A stretch of DNA of 64,000 nucleotides from Natronorubrum tibetense GA33. Its GTDB lineage: Archaea; Halobacteriota; Halobacteria; Halobacteriales; Natrialbaceae. The notes beneath the pieces are model-generated. The model worked only from the letters and a program-made list of their open reading frames with translations, did no database searches and was not told the origin of the DNA. Position numbers and translations under genes: made by a program. Shown here piece after piece: positions 16,713 to 27,900 of the stretch; positions within the stretch are counted from its first letter, which is position 1; the number at the start of each line of letters is the position of its first letter. Location of the stretch: NCBI RefSeq assembly GCF_000383975.1, contig NZ_KB913018.1:62001-126000 (forward strand), written 5' to 3'.

Positions 16713-17675
16713 ATGGACGAACTCGAGCAAATCAGTATTCCAACGCCGTTCAGCGTCGGTCGAGTCAACTGCTACCTGCTTCCAGGCGACGAGCTCACCC
16801 TGTTAGATCCCGGCCCCTCAACGCCCGATGCATACGAGGCCCTCGAAAGCGGTCTGACGCAGGCAGGGTATCGAATTGACGATGTTGATCAAATCCTCAT
16901 CTCGCATCCCCACATGGATCACTTCGGGCAGGTGCGTCGCATTCAGTCAGAGTCGAACGCGCGCGTCCTCGCCCACGAGGATGCCGTAGCGCGACTTGCG
17001 GATCCGCTCGAGCACTTCTCCCACGAGCAAGCGTTCTTCAGACCGTTCCTCATGTCTATGGGCGTTCCCGAACAGATCGTGGATACAGTAGTTGGCCTTC
17101 CGGAAGCGTACACTGAGTTTCAAGAACCCGTCGACGTTGACCGCGAGCTGAAAGATGGCGACGATGTTGCCGCCGGGATCGACCTAACCGCTGTGCACAC
17201 CCCTGGCCATTCGCCGGGCTCGGTCTGTTATGTAGCACCAGCTGCGGACGTTGCGTTCACTGGCGATCACGTCTTAGCAGATGTCACTCCGAATCCCCTC
17301 CTGACGCTTGATCCCACCGCAGACACCAACCGAACACGAAGTCTCCCGCTGTACCTCGACTCGCTCCGGAAACTCCTCGAGGTCGACGTAACCGTTGGGT
17401 ACGGCGGTCACAGCGAACCGATGCCTGATCTTTCCGGCCGCATCCGCGAGACGATTGAACACCATCAGGCCCGCAAAGAACGTATCGCAGCCATGCTCGC
17501 AGAGCAGGAACCGGCGACTGCATATGACCTCATGCAAGAGATGTTTCCAGATCTTCCGGCTACGGAAATGTTCCCGGGCATGTCCGAGGTGATTGGTCAT
17601 CTTGATCTCTTGGAAGATGAAGATCGTGTCAAGATTAGTGATGTGGATGGCGTGCAGCGCTACGCGTCCGCTTAA
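16713..17675 (+). CDS. MBL-fold metallo-hydrolase
   Basis: A 320-residue cytosolic protein. The metallo-beta-lactamase metal motif is SHPHMDHFGQ (H-x-H-x-D-H), with later ligands in VHTPGHSPGSVCYV, FTGDHVLAD and VGYGGHSEPM. The C-terminal helical part (HHQARKERIAAMLAEQEPAT, AYDLMQEMFP) is a winged-helix-like region common in the LACTB2-like branch. ATG at 16713 (MDELEQISIP) is chosen because the domain begins at once. A hydrolase acting on thioester, lactone or nucleic-acid substrates is possible, and the sequence does not decide which. It stands alone on its strand. Confidence 0.85.
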   Translation: MDELEQISIPTPFSVGRVNCYLLPGDELTLLDPGPSTPDAYEALESGLTQAGYRIDDVDQILISHPHMDHFGQVRRIQSESNARVLAHEDAVARLADPLEHFSHEQAFFRPFLMSMGVPEQIVDTVVGLPEAYTEFQEPVDVDRELKDGDDVAAGIDLTAVHTPGHSPGSVCYVAPAADVAFTGDHVLADVTPNPLLTLDPTADTNRTRSLPLYLDSLRKLLEVDVTVGYGGHSEPMPDLSGRIRETIEHHQARKERIAAMLAEQEPATAYDLMQEMFPDLPATEMFPGMSEVIGHLDLLEDEDRVKISDVDGVQRYASA

Positions 17676-17851
17676 ACCCTTGTAGTACGGTGTTCGCTAC
17701 GCCGCACCAAGCGCAGACATCTTTAGAACGTCGCTATCGACTTCGTCTGATTTTATCGCTCATTCAATATGATCCTCTGTAGCGATTCGCGTACGGCGGA
17801 ACATTACGGCCAAAAAGTATAATCACCGTTGGTGTTCAGGATTGGTTATAG

Positions 17852-20800
17852 ATGAGGATAATGAGGAGTGCTGTAGTTGCGTGTTTCGCCACGCTCATAC
17901 TATTATGTTTGCTAACAGGTATGGCGGTCGCGGAGACAGCTACTATCGAGACGGATAGTACGAACACAACTGACGGGGATACGATCGTGGTCTCCGGCCA
18001 ACTCACCCTGCCGGACGGTGAGCCGGCGCCTGGCGGGATGGTGTTGGTTATTACCGATAACGGAACGGAGACGATGGATGTCGATGATGACGGGTCATAC
18101 GAGCTGACCCTTCCGGAACAGGACGAGCCGCACGACGTTCAGTACTACCACGATAGCGATTTAGACTTCCCGCATGATGGGGTCGCCGACGTGTATGCAA
18201 TTTCCAGTGTCCCCGGCAACGAGGATACAGAACTCGGGACGACTCAGCTCCCAATGGGCCATCTGGTCGAAGCCACGGTCGTGACCCCGGATGGCGAGCC
18301 GGTGGCTGACGCAGACGTGTCCCTTCAGCACATTAACAAGGCCGCCAACGCGTCGGCCGGCTTCGGCGGGGCGACGAACGACGACGGCGTTTTCTATCCC
18401 CGGGAGCCACCTGGCCTCGAACTGAACGGAACGGTCGAGGTCGAAGTACAACCACCTGAAGACGACAACCGCTTCGTCGAGCAAACCTCCGAACGGACGC
18501 TCGATGTCACCGAGAACAAAACGCCAGAGATCGAACTCGAGCAAAAAGACCTCGTCGCCCAGATCGACACTGAGCCGTCGGCACCAGACGTCAACGAAGA
18601 GATCACGTTCGACGGCACCGAGTCGATCGGTGAGATCAAAGACTACGAGTGGGAGTTCGGTGACGGGGAAAATGACACCGGCGATAACGTCACGCACTCG
18701 TTCGACGAGATCAACACCCACGAGGTCACGTTAACGGTGACCGACGACGAGGGTGAGACGGCAACGACCACCGAGTCGATGTCCGTCGGTGGCCATACCC
18801 TGATCGAACACAGTGATGGCTCCACGACGAGCGGTGATGGAATGTATGCCGACATACCGACGATCCACACGAGCGAGTACGGGGAGGCGATAGATATCGG
18901 TGGCGACGCCGACACGGCGTTCCAGATTCATAACACCGACACCGGTGAGTCGATTACTGTCACGCCCAAGGAGAGCGACGACACCGTCTCGGCCGAGTTC
19001 GTCGACTTCTTCCTGTACGACTCGTCCGGGGCGATCGACCCCGACGAAGATCTGGCTATCTGGGCCCAAGGGGAGGATGGCGATGAAGAAATCCCAGTCG
19101 ACGTGGCCGGTGACCTCGAGATGTTCGAGAATGAGGACACGTTCTCGCCGTACGAGGTGGCACTCGTCGATACCGAACACGATGGGGCGATCGATACGAC
19201 TGATGAACGGTTGATGGGAATCGGCTACGAAGCCGAGTTCGAACAGGACGGTACGGAGGGCGAAGTCAACGTCACGATTCCGCGCGACGACGAGGTCAAC
19301 GAGGAGTGGGACGTGACGTTTGGCGTGTACGGTGAGCATGCTGGCGAGATGCTCGTCGAACAGTCCGTTGCGAACGACGCCGACGCAGACGTGTTCGAGT
19401 TTACCGTCGACGTGAGCGATATCGATGATGGAGAGTACACGTGGGGACTTGACCTCGAGAAAAGCGAACAAGAACCACACGTGCAGTGGCTGTACGGGCA
19501 CGAAGATTTCACCGTTGGTGAGGGTGCGCTCGAGGCGGCGTTTGATGTCGACCCGACCGAACCCGAACTGGGCGAAACGGTGACGTTCGATGCGTCTGCC
19601 TCGAGTGGCGACATCGAAGCCTACGAGTGGACGTTCGGCGATGGAACGGAGAAAACCGGCGAGACGGTCAATCACACGTTCGACGACGTCGATACCCATG
19701 AGGTCGAGTTGACCATCACGGATGCCGACGGAGCCACTGCGACGACCACCGAGTCGGTCTCCGTCGGTGGCCATACCCTGATCGAACACAGTGATGGCTC
19801 CACGACGAGTGGCGATGGAATGTTTGCAGATCAACCAACTATTCGAGTGGGTGAGTATGGGGAGACATTCGAGGTCGGTGGCGAAGCTGACACTGCGTTC
19901 CAAATTCGAAACACGGACACCAATGAATCGGTCACCGTGACACCGGACGATAGTGCAGACACCGTGTCGGCGAACTATCTCGATTTCTCCCTGTACAAGT
20001 CGTCAGGGGAACTCCGAGATGCGGAAGACCGCACTGTCCGGGCAATCGGATCCGAGGACACTGTAGAGCTTCCTGTCACTGTCGAGGGCGACCTCGAGAT
20101 GTTCGAAACTGAGGAGACGTTCTCGACGTACGAGGTAACACTCGTCGATACCGAACATGATGAGCCGATCGATACGACTGATGAACGGCTGATGGGCATC
20201 GGCTACGAAGCCGAGCTCGAACAGGACGGGACTGCTGGCGAAATTAACGTCACGATTCCGCGCGACGACGAGGTCAACGAGGAGTGGAACGTGACGTTTG
20301 GCGTGTACGGTGAGCATGCCGGCGAGACGCTCGTCGAACGGTCCGTCGAGAACGACGCTGACGCTGACGCGTTCGAGTTCACCGTCGATGTGAGGGATAT
20401 CGATGGCGGAGAGTACACGTGGGGGCTTGAGATAGAAAAGCCCGAGCAGGAGCCACATGTGCAGTGGCTGTACGCGTATGAAGGCTTTACCGTTGGTGAG
20501 GGTGAGGTCAACGCAGAGTTCGATGTCGAGCCGACTGAGCCCGAGCTGGGGGAGACGGTGTCATTCGATGCGTCTGCCTCGAGTAGCGACATCGATTCCT
20601 ACGAGTGGACGTTCAGCGATGGAACGGAGAAAACCGGCGAGACGGTCAATCACACGTTCGACGACGTCGATATCTACGAGGTCGAATTGACGGTCATCGA
20701 CTCGAGCGGCGAGACGGCAACAACGACGGAAACGGTATCCGTCGGCGGCCACACGGCGATCGAACACGGGGACGGTGCCGGGACGAGCGGCGATGGAATG

Positions 20801-23800
20801 TTCGCAGACGCCCCGACGATCCGCACGAGCGAATTTGGGGAGACGGTGGACATCGGTGGCGACGCCGACACCGCGTTCCAAATTCGCAACACGGACACCG
20901 ATGAATCGGTTACCGTGACACCGAACGAGAGCGCCGACACGGTGTCGGCCGATTGGGTCTCGTTCTTCCTGTACGACTCCTCGGGGGAGATGATTCCCGA
21001 CGAGGCGCACGTACGAGCGTCCGGGACTGAGTCAGGTGAAACCCTTTCAGTCGACCTTGAGGGGGACCTCGAGCTGTTCGAGAACGAAAACACGTTCGCG
21101 ACGTACGAAGTCGCCCTCATTGATGGCGACGGCGAGCCAATCGATTCAGCTGGTGAACGACTAATGGGGGTCGGCTACGAAGCCGAACTCGAGCAGGACG
21201 GTACAGAGGACGAAGTCAACGTCACGATCCCACGCGACGACGAGATCGACGAGTCATGGAACGTGACGTTCGAGCTGCTGAACACCGAGACCGGCGAGAT
21301 CATCACCAAGGTCCCTGTCGAGAACGACGCCGATGCTACCACGTTCGAGTTCACCGTCGATGTGAGCGACATCGAAGACGGCGAGTACACCTGGGAGCTA
21401 GCGCTCGACAAATCCGACCAGGACCCGCTCGTTCAGCGTATCCACGATGTTGACGACTTCATCATCGGCGACATCGAACGCGAAATCCTCATCGAACCGT
21501 ATTTCGAGGTCTCGGATGAGACGCCGAGCGTCGACGACGACGTTACGTTCGACGCGTCCGATGCGATTGCACTCGAGGACGACGAAGAGATTGAGTTCGA
21601 TAGCTACAGTTGGGATTTCGACGACGGAACGGAGACGACAATGGAGGACTCGGTCACCAATCACACCTTCGACGAGCCTGGCGAGTATAACGTCACCGCG
21701 ACGTTCAGTGCGGGTGGCGAGACCAAAACCGACACACGCACAGTGACCGTCAGCGAACCGGTTGATCCGGCGTCCCTTGACGTCGACGATCTCGAGCCCG
21801 TAGAGAAAACCGTCGAACAGGGTGACGACATCGATGTCTCTGCAACTGTTACGAACACTGGTGACGAAGAGGCAACCCAGAAGGTCAAATTCGACCTGGA
21901 TGACGAGGTCCTCGGAACCAAATCCGTTACGCTCGGAGCCGGAGAAACCGAGACAGTCACCTTCGAAGACATTGACACAGCCGGGTTGGACCCAGATGAG
22001 TACACGTACGGGGTCTTCAGCGAGGACGACAGTCAGACGTCGGTCCTCACCGTCATGGAACCAGCGTTCTTCGCCGTTACGATCGACGAGTCCGATGTCC
22101 CTGACGAAATCGGACAGGGCGATGAGCTGGCGGTCCCCGTCACTGTCGAAAACACCGGTGATGAATCGGATATCCAGCGCATTGAACTCGATATCGACGA
22201 CGATGTCGATGTCGATGCCGAAGAAGTCGAACTTACCGGCGGCGAGAGTGAACAAGTCACGCTCACGCACAACGTTTCGGCCGACGCGGTAGCGGAAGAG
22301 ACTGCAGTTGAGGTGCGGAGCGCCGACGATGAAGCCACGACGACCGTCGACATCTACTCGACAGAGAACTACACAATACAGAGTGTCGATACCTCGGCAC
22401 CGGTGACCGTAGGCGACGTCCTAGAGTTCGATGTCAAGATCGAGAACGTTGGCGATGGCGTTGATAGCCAGACGCTGGAGTTCGAGATCGGCGACGAGAC
22501 GCACAATGAGACGGTCGCTATCGATCCCGGCGCGACGGAGACCCATACGTTCGAATACGAGACTAACGGGAGCGACACACCCGGCGTCTCGGCAGACGTC
22601 ACCACCGAAGACGACGAGACAACGGTGAGCGCTCGCGTTCAGTCGGCCGAGCCCGCGACGGTTGAAATCCTTGATGCCGATGTACCAACGGATGCAACCC
22701 AGGGCGAGACAATCAACGTTGACGCGACCGTCGAGAACACCGGTGATCTCGAGGGTGAGGATACAGTCGAACTCTACGTTGGTGACGATGTGGTAGTCAC
22801 CGAATCGATCGAACTCGATGGCGGCGAAACGGAGACTGTCAGCCTTGAGTACGAACTGCCACACGAGCCTCGTGCAGGCGTTCAGTCCGTCGACGTGACG
22901 ACCGTCACCACCGACGACGTCGCGTTCGAGACTCTTGAAGTCGACTACGAAACCATCGAGAGTGGTCTTACCGAGGCAGAGGCGGGCGACACCGTCTCCG
23001 TTGGGGCTGGCACGTACGAGGAATCTGTGACAGTCGAGACCGCAGACGTTCACATCCAGGCCATCGACGGCGCCGACGCAACCGTACTCGACCCGGTTGA
23101 CGACGTTGGAATCGCGATCGAGGCTGAGAACGTGACCGTTGATCGGTTCACGATCGACGGCGATGGCTCCGGCACCGGTATCGCCGCCACCGCTGAAAAT
23201 GCCGAGTTGATCCGAAACGCGTTTGTCGGTCTCGAGACCGGCGTCCACTTGAACGCGAGCGACGACCACTCCGTCGCCCATAACACGTTCACGGCGAGCG
23301 TCGAGACCGCGATTCTCGTCACTGCATCCGACGACAACGTGCTCGAGCGGAACACGATCTATGGTGAGAGCGAGATAGGAATCGCAACCACTGACGCCGG
23401 TACAGACAACGACGGCATTGTCATCGCGGATGGCGCTGACGGGACGGTCATCGAACGAAACACCCTCGACGTCGGCGGTGATGCCATCGTGCTCGAATCA
23501 GATGCAGGTGGTGCCAACACCGGGACGTCGAACAACCTCGAAGGGGACAACCTGAGCGTCGCCAACCATCTTAACCCGACTACCTTCGAGGGCAACGCGA
23601 ACTACTATGACGGCGATCTCGACGATAGAACGATCGGCGAAGTCGAGGACGACCCGGTCGAGGACCGATACGAGGAGGCCACATACGACGTTGAGATCGG
23701 CGAAGTCACCGAGACGGTTGCCGTCGGTGACAAGCTGGAGGTCGAGGCGACCATCGAAAACGAGGGCGACTACGAAGGCCTACAAGACGTCGTGCTCGAA

Positions 23801-24853
23801 CTCGATGGAACCGTCGTCGCGACGGCGGATGACCTGACGGTCGCCGAGGACGACGCGGCATCGGTCGAACTAACGTATGCGCCCACCGACGAGGACATCG
23901 ATGAAGACGTCTCACTCACAGTTCGCAGCGACGATGACGCCGACGACACTTCGGTGACAGTCCAGAGCGCACCGGTGTTCGACGTGTTCGACCTTGACGC
24001 ACCCCCAGAGGCCGAGCAAGGAGAGGACGTCCAAGTGACTGCGACCGTCGAAAACCTCGGTGGTGAAGCAACCCAGGACCTCGAACTCCGCCTTGGTGAC
24101 GACCTTACGGACGACGACTCCTATACGGTGCTCGACACCGCATCGACCACGCTTGAGGAGAACGAGACGGTCGTTAGCTCCAACGCAACAATTCCCGACG
24201 ACGACGCTGCCGGAATGGCGCTTCTCGGCGTCGCGAGCGAGGACGAACTGGATGAGACGACGTTCGACATCCTTGAAGCTGACGAAGAAGAAAAAGAAGA
24301 AGAGGGCTCGGGAGCACCGGCGCTGCCTCCGGCCCCATCCGAATCGGCGACCTTCGAGATAGGCTCGATCGACCTGCCAACGACGGTTGAGCCGGGTCAG
24401 GAGCTTACGATAACCGCCCCAGTCGAAAACGTCGGCGAAGAGGCCGGAATCACGGGCGTGATAGTTACGGTCTCCGACGACGTGATTGCAGAGGAGACGG
24501 TTGATCTCGACGCCGGAGCCGACGAGACCGTGACGTTCGACGTGACGGCACCCGAGGCACCCGGCGACGTTGACGTGGTGATCCAGATGCCGGACAGTGA
24601 GACGACCGGCACGTTCACTGTCGAAGCCGACGACGAAGTGGACGATGATGATGCAGCCACCGACCCGGCCGAAGAAGACGATTCCGACCCGGAAACTGAC
24701 GACGAACCAGCTGACGATGGTACAGCCACCGACTCGGTTGAGGAGGACGACTCCGAACCCGAAACCGACGACTCCGTGCCCGGATTCGGGGTCGTGATGA
24801 CCGTGGTTGCGTTACTTGTGGCTACGGTCACCCTTGGTCGTTATCGACACTGA
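17852..24853 (+). CDS. Giant PGF-anchored surface protein with PKD, CARDB and beta-helix modules
   Basis: A 2333-residue exported protein. Signal peptide residues 1-27 (VVACFATLILLCLLTGMAVA). Two carboxypeptidase-regulatory-like beta domains occupy about 30-230. Four PKD domains start near 237, 564, 888 and 1216 (YEWEFGDG, YEWTFGDGTE, YEWTFSDGTE, YSWDFDDGTE). The first three are each followed by a module of about 230 residues beginning VGGH-T/A-IEH-DG. CARDB-like domains fill about 1306-1690, a right-handed beta-helix about 1691-1926 (VSVGAGTYEESVTVE, NVTVDRFTIDG), further CARDB about 1935-2250, then an acidic stalk and SVPGFGVVMTVVALLVATV, the PGF-CTERM anchor. Such architecture suits adhesion, glycan binding or a wall-like filament. 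A specific role is not inferable. Confidence 0.88.
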   Translation: MRIMRSAVVACFATLILLCLLTGMAVAETATIETDSTNTTDGDTIVVSGQLTLPDGEPAPGGMVLVITDNGTETMDVDDDGSYELTLPEQDEPHDVQYYHDSDLDFPHDGVADVYAISSVPGNEDTELGTTQLPMGHLVEATVVTPDGEPVADADVSLQHINKAANASAGFGGATNDDGVFYPREPPGLELNGTVEVEVQPPEDDNRFVEQTSERTLDVTENKTPEIELEQKDLVAQIDTEPSAPDVNEEITFDGTESIGEIKDYEWEFGDGENDTGDNVTHSFDEINTHEVTLTVTDDEGETATTTESMSVGGHTLIEHSDGSTTSGDGMYADIPTIHTSEYGEAIDIGGDADTAFQIHNTDTGESITVTPKESDDTVSAEFVDFFLYDSSGAIDPDEDLAIWAQGEDGDEEIPVDVAGDLEMFENEDTFSPYEVALVDTEHDGAIDTTDERLMGIGYEAEFEQDGTEGEVNVTIPRDDEVNEEWDVTFGVYGEHAGEMLVEQSVANDADADVFEFTVDVSDIDDGEYTWGLDLEKSEQEPHVQWLYGHEDFTVGEGALEAAFDVDPTEPELGETVTFDASASSGDIEAYEWTFGDGTEKTGETVNHTFDDVDTHEVELTITDADGATATTTESVSVGGHTLIEHSDGSTTSGDGMFADQPTIRVGEYGETFEVGGEADTAFQIRNTDTNESVTVTPDDSADTVSANYLDFSLYKSSGELRDAEDRTVRAIGSEDTVELPVTVEGDLEMFETEETFSTYEVTLVDTEHDEPIDTTDERLMGIGYEAELEQDGTAGEINVTIPRDDEVNEEWNVTFGVYGEHAGETLVERSVENDADADAFEFTVDVRDIDGGEYTWGLEIEKPEQEPHVQWLYAYEGFTVGEGEVNAEFDVEPTEPELGETVSFDASASSSDIDSYEWTFSDGTEKTGETVNHTFDDVDIYEVELTVIDSSGETATTTETVSVGGHTAIEHGDGAGTSGDGMFADAPTIRTSEFGETVDIGGDADTAFQIRNTDTDESVTVTPNESADTVSADWVSFFLYDSSGEMIPDEAHVRASGTESGETLSVDLEGDLELFENENTFATYEVALIDGDGEPIDSAGERLMGVGYEAELEQDGTEDEVNVTIPRDDEIDESWNVTFELLNTETGEIITKVPVENDADATTFEFTVDVSDIEDGEYTWELALDKSDQDPLVQRIHDVDDFIIGDIEREILIEPYFEVSDETPSVDDDVTFDASDAIALEDDEEIEFDSYSWDFDDGTETTMEDSVTNHTFDEPGEYNVTATFSAGGETKTDTRTVTVSEPVDPASLDVDDLEPVEKTVEQGDDIDVSATVTNTGDEEATQKVKFDLDDEVLGTKSVTLGAGETETVTFEDIDTAGLDPDEYTYGVFSEDDSQTSVLTVMEPAFFAVTIDESDVPDEIGQGDELAVPVTVENTGDESDIQRIELDIDDDVDVDAEEVELTGGESEQVTLTHNVSADAVAEETAVEVRSADDEATTTVDIYSTENYTIQSVDTSAPVTVGDVLEFDVKIENVGDGVDSQTLEFEIGDETHNETVAIDPGATETHTFEYETNGSDTPGVSADVTTEDDETTVSARVQSAEPATVEILDADVPTDATQGETINVDATVENTGDLEGEDTVELYVGDDVVVTESIELDGGETETVSLEYELPHEPRAGVQSVDVTTVTTDDVAFETLEVDYETIESGLTEAEAGDTVSVGAGTYEESVTVETADVHIQAIDGADATVLDPVDDVGIAIEAENVTVDRFTIDGDGSGTGIAATAENAELIRNAFVGLETGVHLNASDDHSVAHNTFTASVETAILVTASDDNVLERNTIYGESEIGIATTDAGTDNDGIVIADGADGTVIERNTLDVGGDAIVLESDAGGANTGTSNNLEGDNLSVANHLNPTTFEGNANYYDGDLDDRTIGEVEDDPVEDRYEEATYDVEIGEVTETVAVGDKLEVEATIENEGDYEGLQDVVLELDGTVVATADDLTVAEDDAASVELTYAPTDEDIDEDVSLTVRSDDDADDTSVTVQSAPVFDVFDLDAPPEAEQGEDVQVTATVENLGGEATQDLELRLGDDLTDDDSYTVLDTASTTLEENETVVSSNATIPDDDAAGMALLGVASEDELDETTFDILEADEEEKEEEGSGAPALPPAPSESATFEIGSIDLPTTVEPGQELTITAPVENVGEEAGITGVIVTVSDDVIAEETVDLDAGADETVTFDVTAPEAPGDVDVVIQMPDSETTGTFTVEADDEVDDDDAATDPAEEDDSDPETDDEPADDGTATDSVEEDDSEPETDDSVPGFGVVMTVVALLVATVTLGRYRH
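18562..21480 (+). repeat. Three tandem PKD-plus-unknown modules of about 975 bp
   Basis: Each unit encodes a PKD domain followed by a segment containing VGGHTLIEHSDG, SGDGMFAD, DTAFQIRNTD, an acidic middle and VNVTIPRDDE. VGGH marks lie near 18786, 19760 and 20740, giving a period of about 975 bp. Units 1 and 2 are very similar, including silent sites; unit 3 is more diverged. This indicates duplication inside the gene. Confidence 0.8.
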
Positions 24854-24970
24854 TACGTTCGTCTCCGGTTTGATTCCGGACTGATCCGACAATTTTAGCT
24901 TTTGATCTTCAGCAGATACTCTTACCACGGAACCGACTCCATCAGCGTGACAGTCCGTACACTCTTTACC

Positions 24971-24997
24971 TGAGATGTGGTGGGTATACTCATATCA
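24971..24997. promoter_or_regulatory. Imperfect palindrome at the pcs start, repeated at 60941-60967
   Basis: GATGTGG and TCATATC flank a nine-base spacer (TGGGTATAC) and end one base before the pcs ATG. The 27-base segment matches 60941-60967 at 23 positions; there the arms GATGTGA/TCACATC are perfect. It may be an operator covering the start of a leaderless transcript, or a sequence captured beside a mobile-element end. Confidence 0.35.
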
Positions 24998-27900
24998 TGG
25001 CGGGCTCGAATTTCGATGGAGTGGAGTTGACTATCGATGGACAAATACGATCGAATCCGATTCAAACTCGCGAAGAGTGGGAGCAAGCGCGGGAGCGGGC
25101 AACCGCAGAGCCCGGCCAATTTCACGGAGCGATTGCAAAGCGGGAGATTCACTGGTATCATGAGTCTTCCACTGAGTGGCTATCATGGAACGATACTACA
25201 GAGACTTGGTCCGGATTCGACGCTCTGACCGGTGAACAGGTCGATCGACAGCACGCAGAATCTCACGAACCGTGGGACGTAGCGTTCGACGACTCGACAG
25301 CACCCCTGTACAAATGGTTCTCCGGTGGACTGACCAACGCCTGTTTTAACGAGGTCGACCGACATGTCCTCGCCGGCCACGGCGATGAAACGGCGTTTCA
25401 TTTTGAGGGGGACCGGTGGGATCAATCAAAAAACGGTGGCCGTGGCGGACCCGTCGTCAGTGAGGGTGTATCACGGCGCGAGCTCCTTGTTCGCGTCGTT
25501 TCGGCCGCACAAGTGCTGACGAATCTTGGCCTCGAAAAAGGGGACCGGATCGCGCTGAACATGCCGAACATCATGGAGCAAATCTATTACACCGAGGCGG
25601 CGAGGCGTCTCGGGATCGTCTATACGCCGGTGTTCGGCGGGTTCAGCGACAAAACGCTGTCCGATCGCATCGCTCGGCTTGGTGCCGACGTGCTCCTCAC
25701 AAGCGACGGTGGCTACCGGAACGCAGAGATCGTCCCGTACAAAGAACAGTATGCCGACCCTGCACTCGACAACTACCTTCCGACCGACACGGTACTGGAG
25801 ATCGTCGATCGAACGCTTCACGAGCTCCCGGTTGATAGCCACCACGCCGAAACCATTCACAGTCACGTCAAGCGGGCGATCGCCGGCGAGGCGACCGTCA
25901 AACGGGGACAGGCAATGCGCGGGGTTGGAACGGCACTCTCCGAGTTCAATGATCTCTCGACCGAAGCGAAATCCGAGATCAGGACCGCCATTGCGCGGGC
26001 GTTGGTCGACTCAAACGAGCGGATTGAACGGGTCGTCGTCGTCGAGCATACGGGCCAGGAGATCCAGATGCACGAGCGCGATGAGTGGGCGTCGGATCTG
26101 ATCGCCGACGCACAAGATGACATCTTGACGAACGCACAGGATGCAGGATTCAATGTCGAGACCTTCGATGACCTGTTCGGACTTTCAGATCGAGATCTAG
26201 TTCGAGCGCTTTGGGAAACGTCGCAACCCGAACCGGTGGACGCGGAATATCCGCTTTTCGTCATTTTCACGAGCGGATCGACGGGAAAACCCAAGGGCGT
26301 CGTTCACGTCCACGGAGGCTACACTGCGGGTATCGCACACACAATGAAGGTGTCGTTCGACGTCGTCCCGGGTGAAGATACGATATTCGTTATCGCCGAT
26401 CCCGGCTGGATTACGGGCCAATCATACCTCATCAGCGCTTCGCTGACGACTCGGACGACAAGCATCCTGCTTGAGGGGGCACCCGTCTATCCGGATGCTG
26501 GTCGATTTAGTTCGGTAATTGAACGGTATGAGGCTACTGTGTTCAAAGCGGGCGTCACCTTCCTCAAAGGGATCATGGAAGACAACGAGAGCACCGGCGA
26601 CGTCCGTAAGTGGAGTACCGACTCCCTTCGCGTTGCGACGTTCTGTGCCGAGCCAGTGAGTCCGTCGGTCCAGCAGTTCGGCATGGAAGAGATCTGTGAG
26701 TGGTACATCAACTCCTACTGGGCAACCGAACACGGCGGGATCGTCTGGACGCATTTCTTCGGCAACGAGGACTTCGAGTTACGGCCGGACGCACACACCT
26801 ACCCACTACCGTGGATCTCCGGCGACGTCTGGGTCAAAGAGGAGGAGCATCCCGACGGTTCAGTTACGTGGCGCGAGGCAGAGCCCGAAGAGAAAGGCGA
26901 GATCGTCATCGAAGAGCCATACCCCTACCTGCTTCGGTACGTCTGGGGAGACCTCGAGAACTGGGATGGCACGGAGTGGAAGGCAAATTGGAACGGCAAC
27001 GCGGAGCGGTTCGAAGACGAGTACTGGATCCAGAAGGACGGCGAGTACACGTATCTCCAAGGCGACTTCGCCAAACAGTATGAGGATCGATCGTTCAGCC
27101 TCCACGGCCGCTCTGACGAAGTGATCAACGTCTCCGGCCATCGGATGGGGACCGAAGAGATCGAGGGGGCGATTTTGCAGGACAAACAGATCAATCCCGA
27201 TTCACCCGTTGCGAACGTGGTCGTAGTCGGTGCCGACCACCACGAGAAAGGACTGGCTCCCGTCGCCTTCGTACAGACGAAACCCGACGAACGACTTACG
27301 AATGATATCGAGGCTCGGTTGTCCCGACTAGTGAGAGAGGAGAAGGGTGTCACCGCGATACCTGACGCGTTCATCGAGGTTGAAGAGTTCCCCGAAACCC
27401 GATCCGGGAAGTACATGCGGCGGATGCTGACCGCGATGCTGAACCGTGAGGATATCGGAGATACGACGACGCTCAAGAACCCCGAATCGATCGAGCACAT
27501 TCGCCCCAAATGTACACGATGGCGACGGCGCCAAGAGCTCGCCGTCGACCAAGAAATCCTCGAGCAGTACCGAAATATCGCCGTACAGTACAACGCCGTT
27601 CGAGGCACGGACAGTGAGACACGGATCGCAACGGTCACCATCGATAGCCCACCCGTAAACGCACTCAACGAGCGGGCACTCGATGAACTCAACACCGTCC
27701 TTGAACATCTCGACCGGCGCGAGGACGTCGGCGCAGTCGTCATTACGGGCGCTGGGCCGTCCAACTTCGTGGCCGGCGCGGACGTCGAGCAGTTCCTCGA
27801 GGAAGTTCATGAGTTCGACGAGGCGATTACGTTCCCGAACAAGGCCCACGAGGCCTTCCAGCGGATCGAGGAACTGTCGGTTCCGGTCGTCGCTGCAGTC

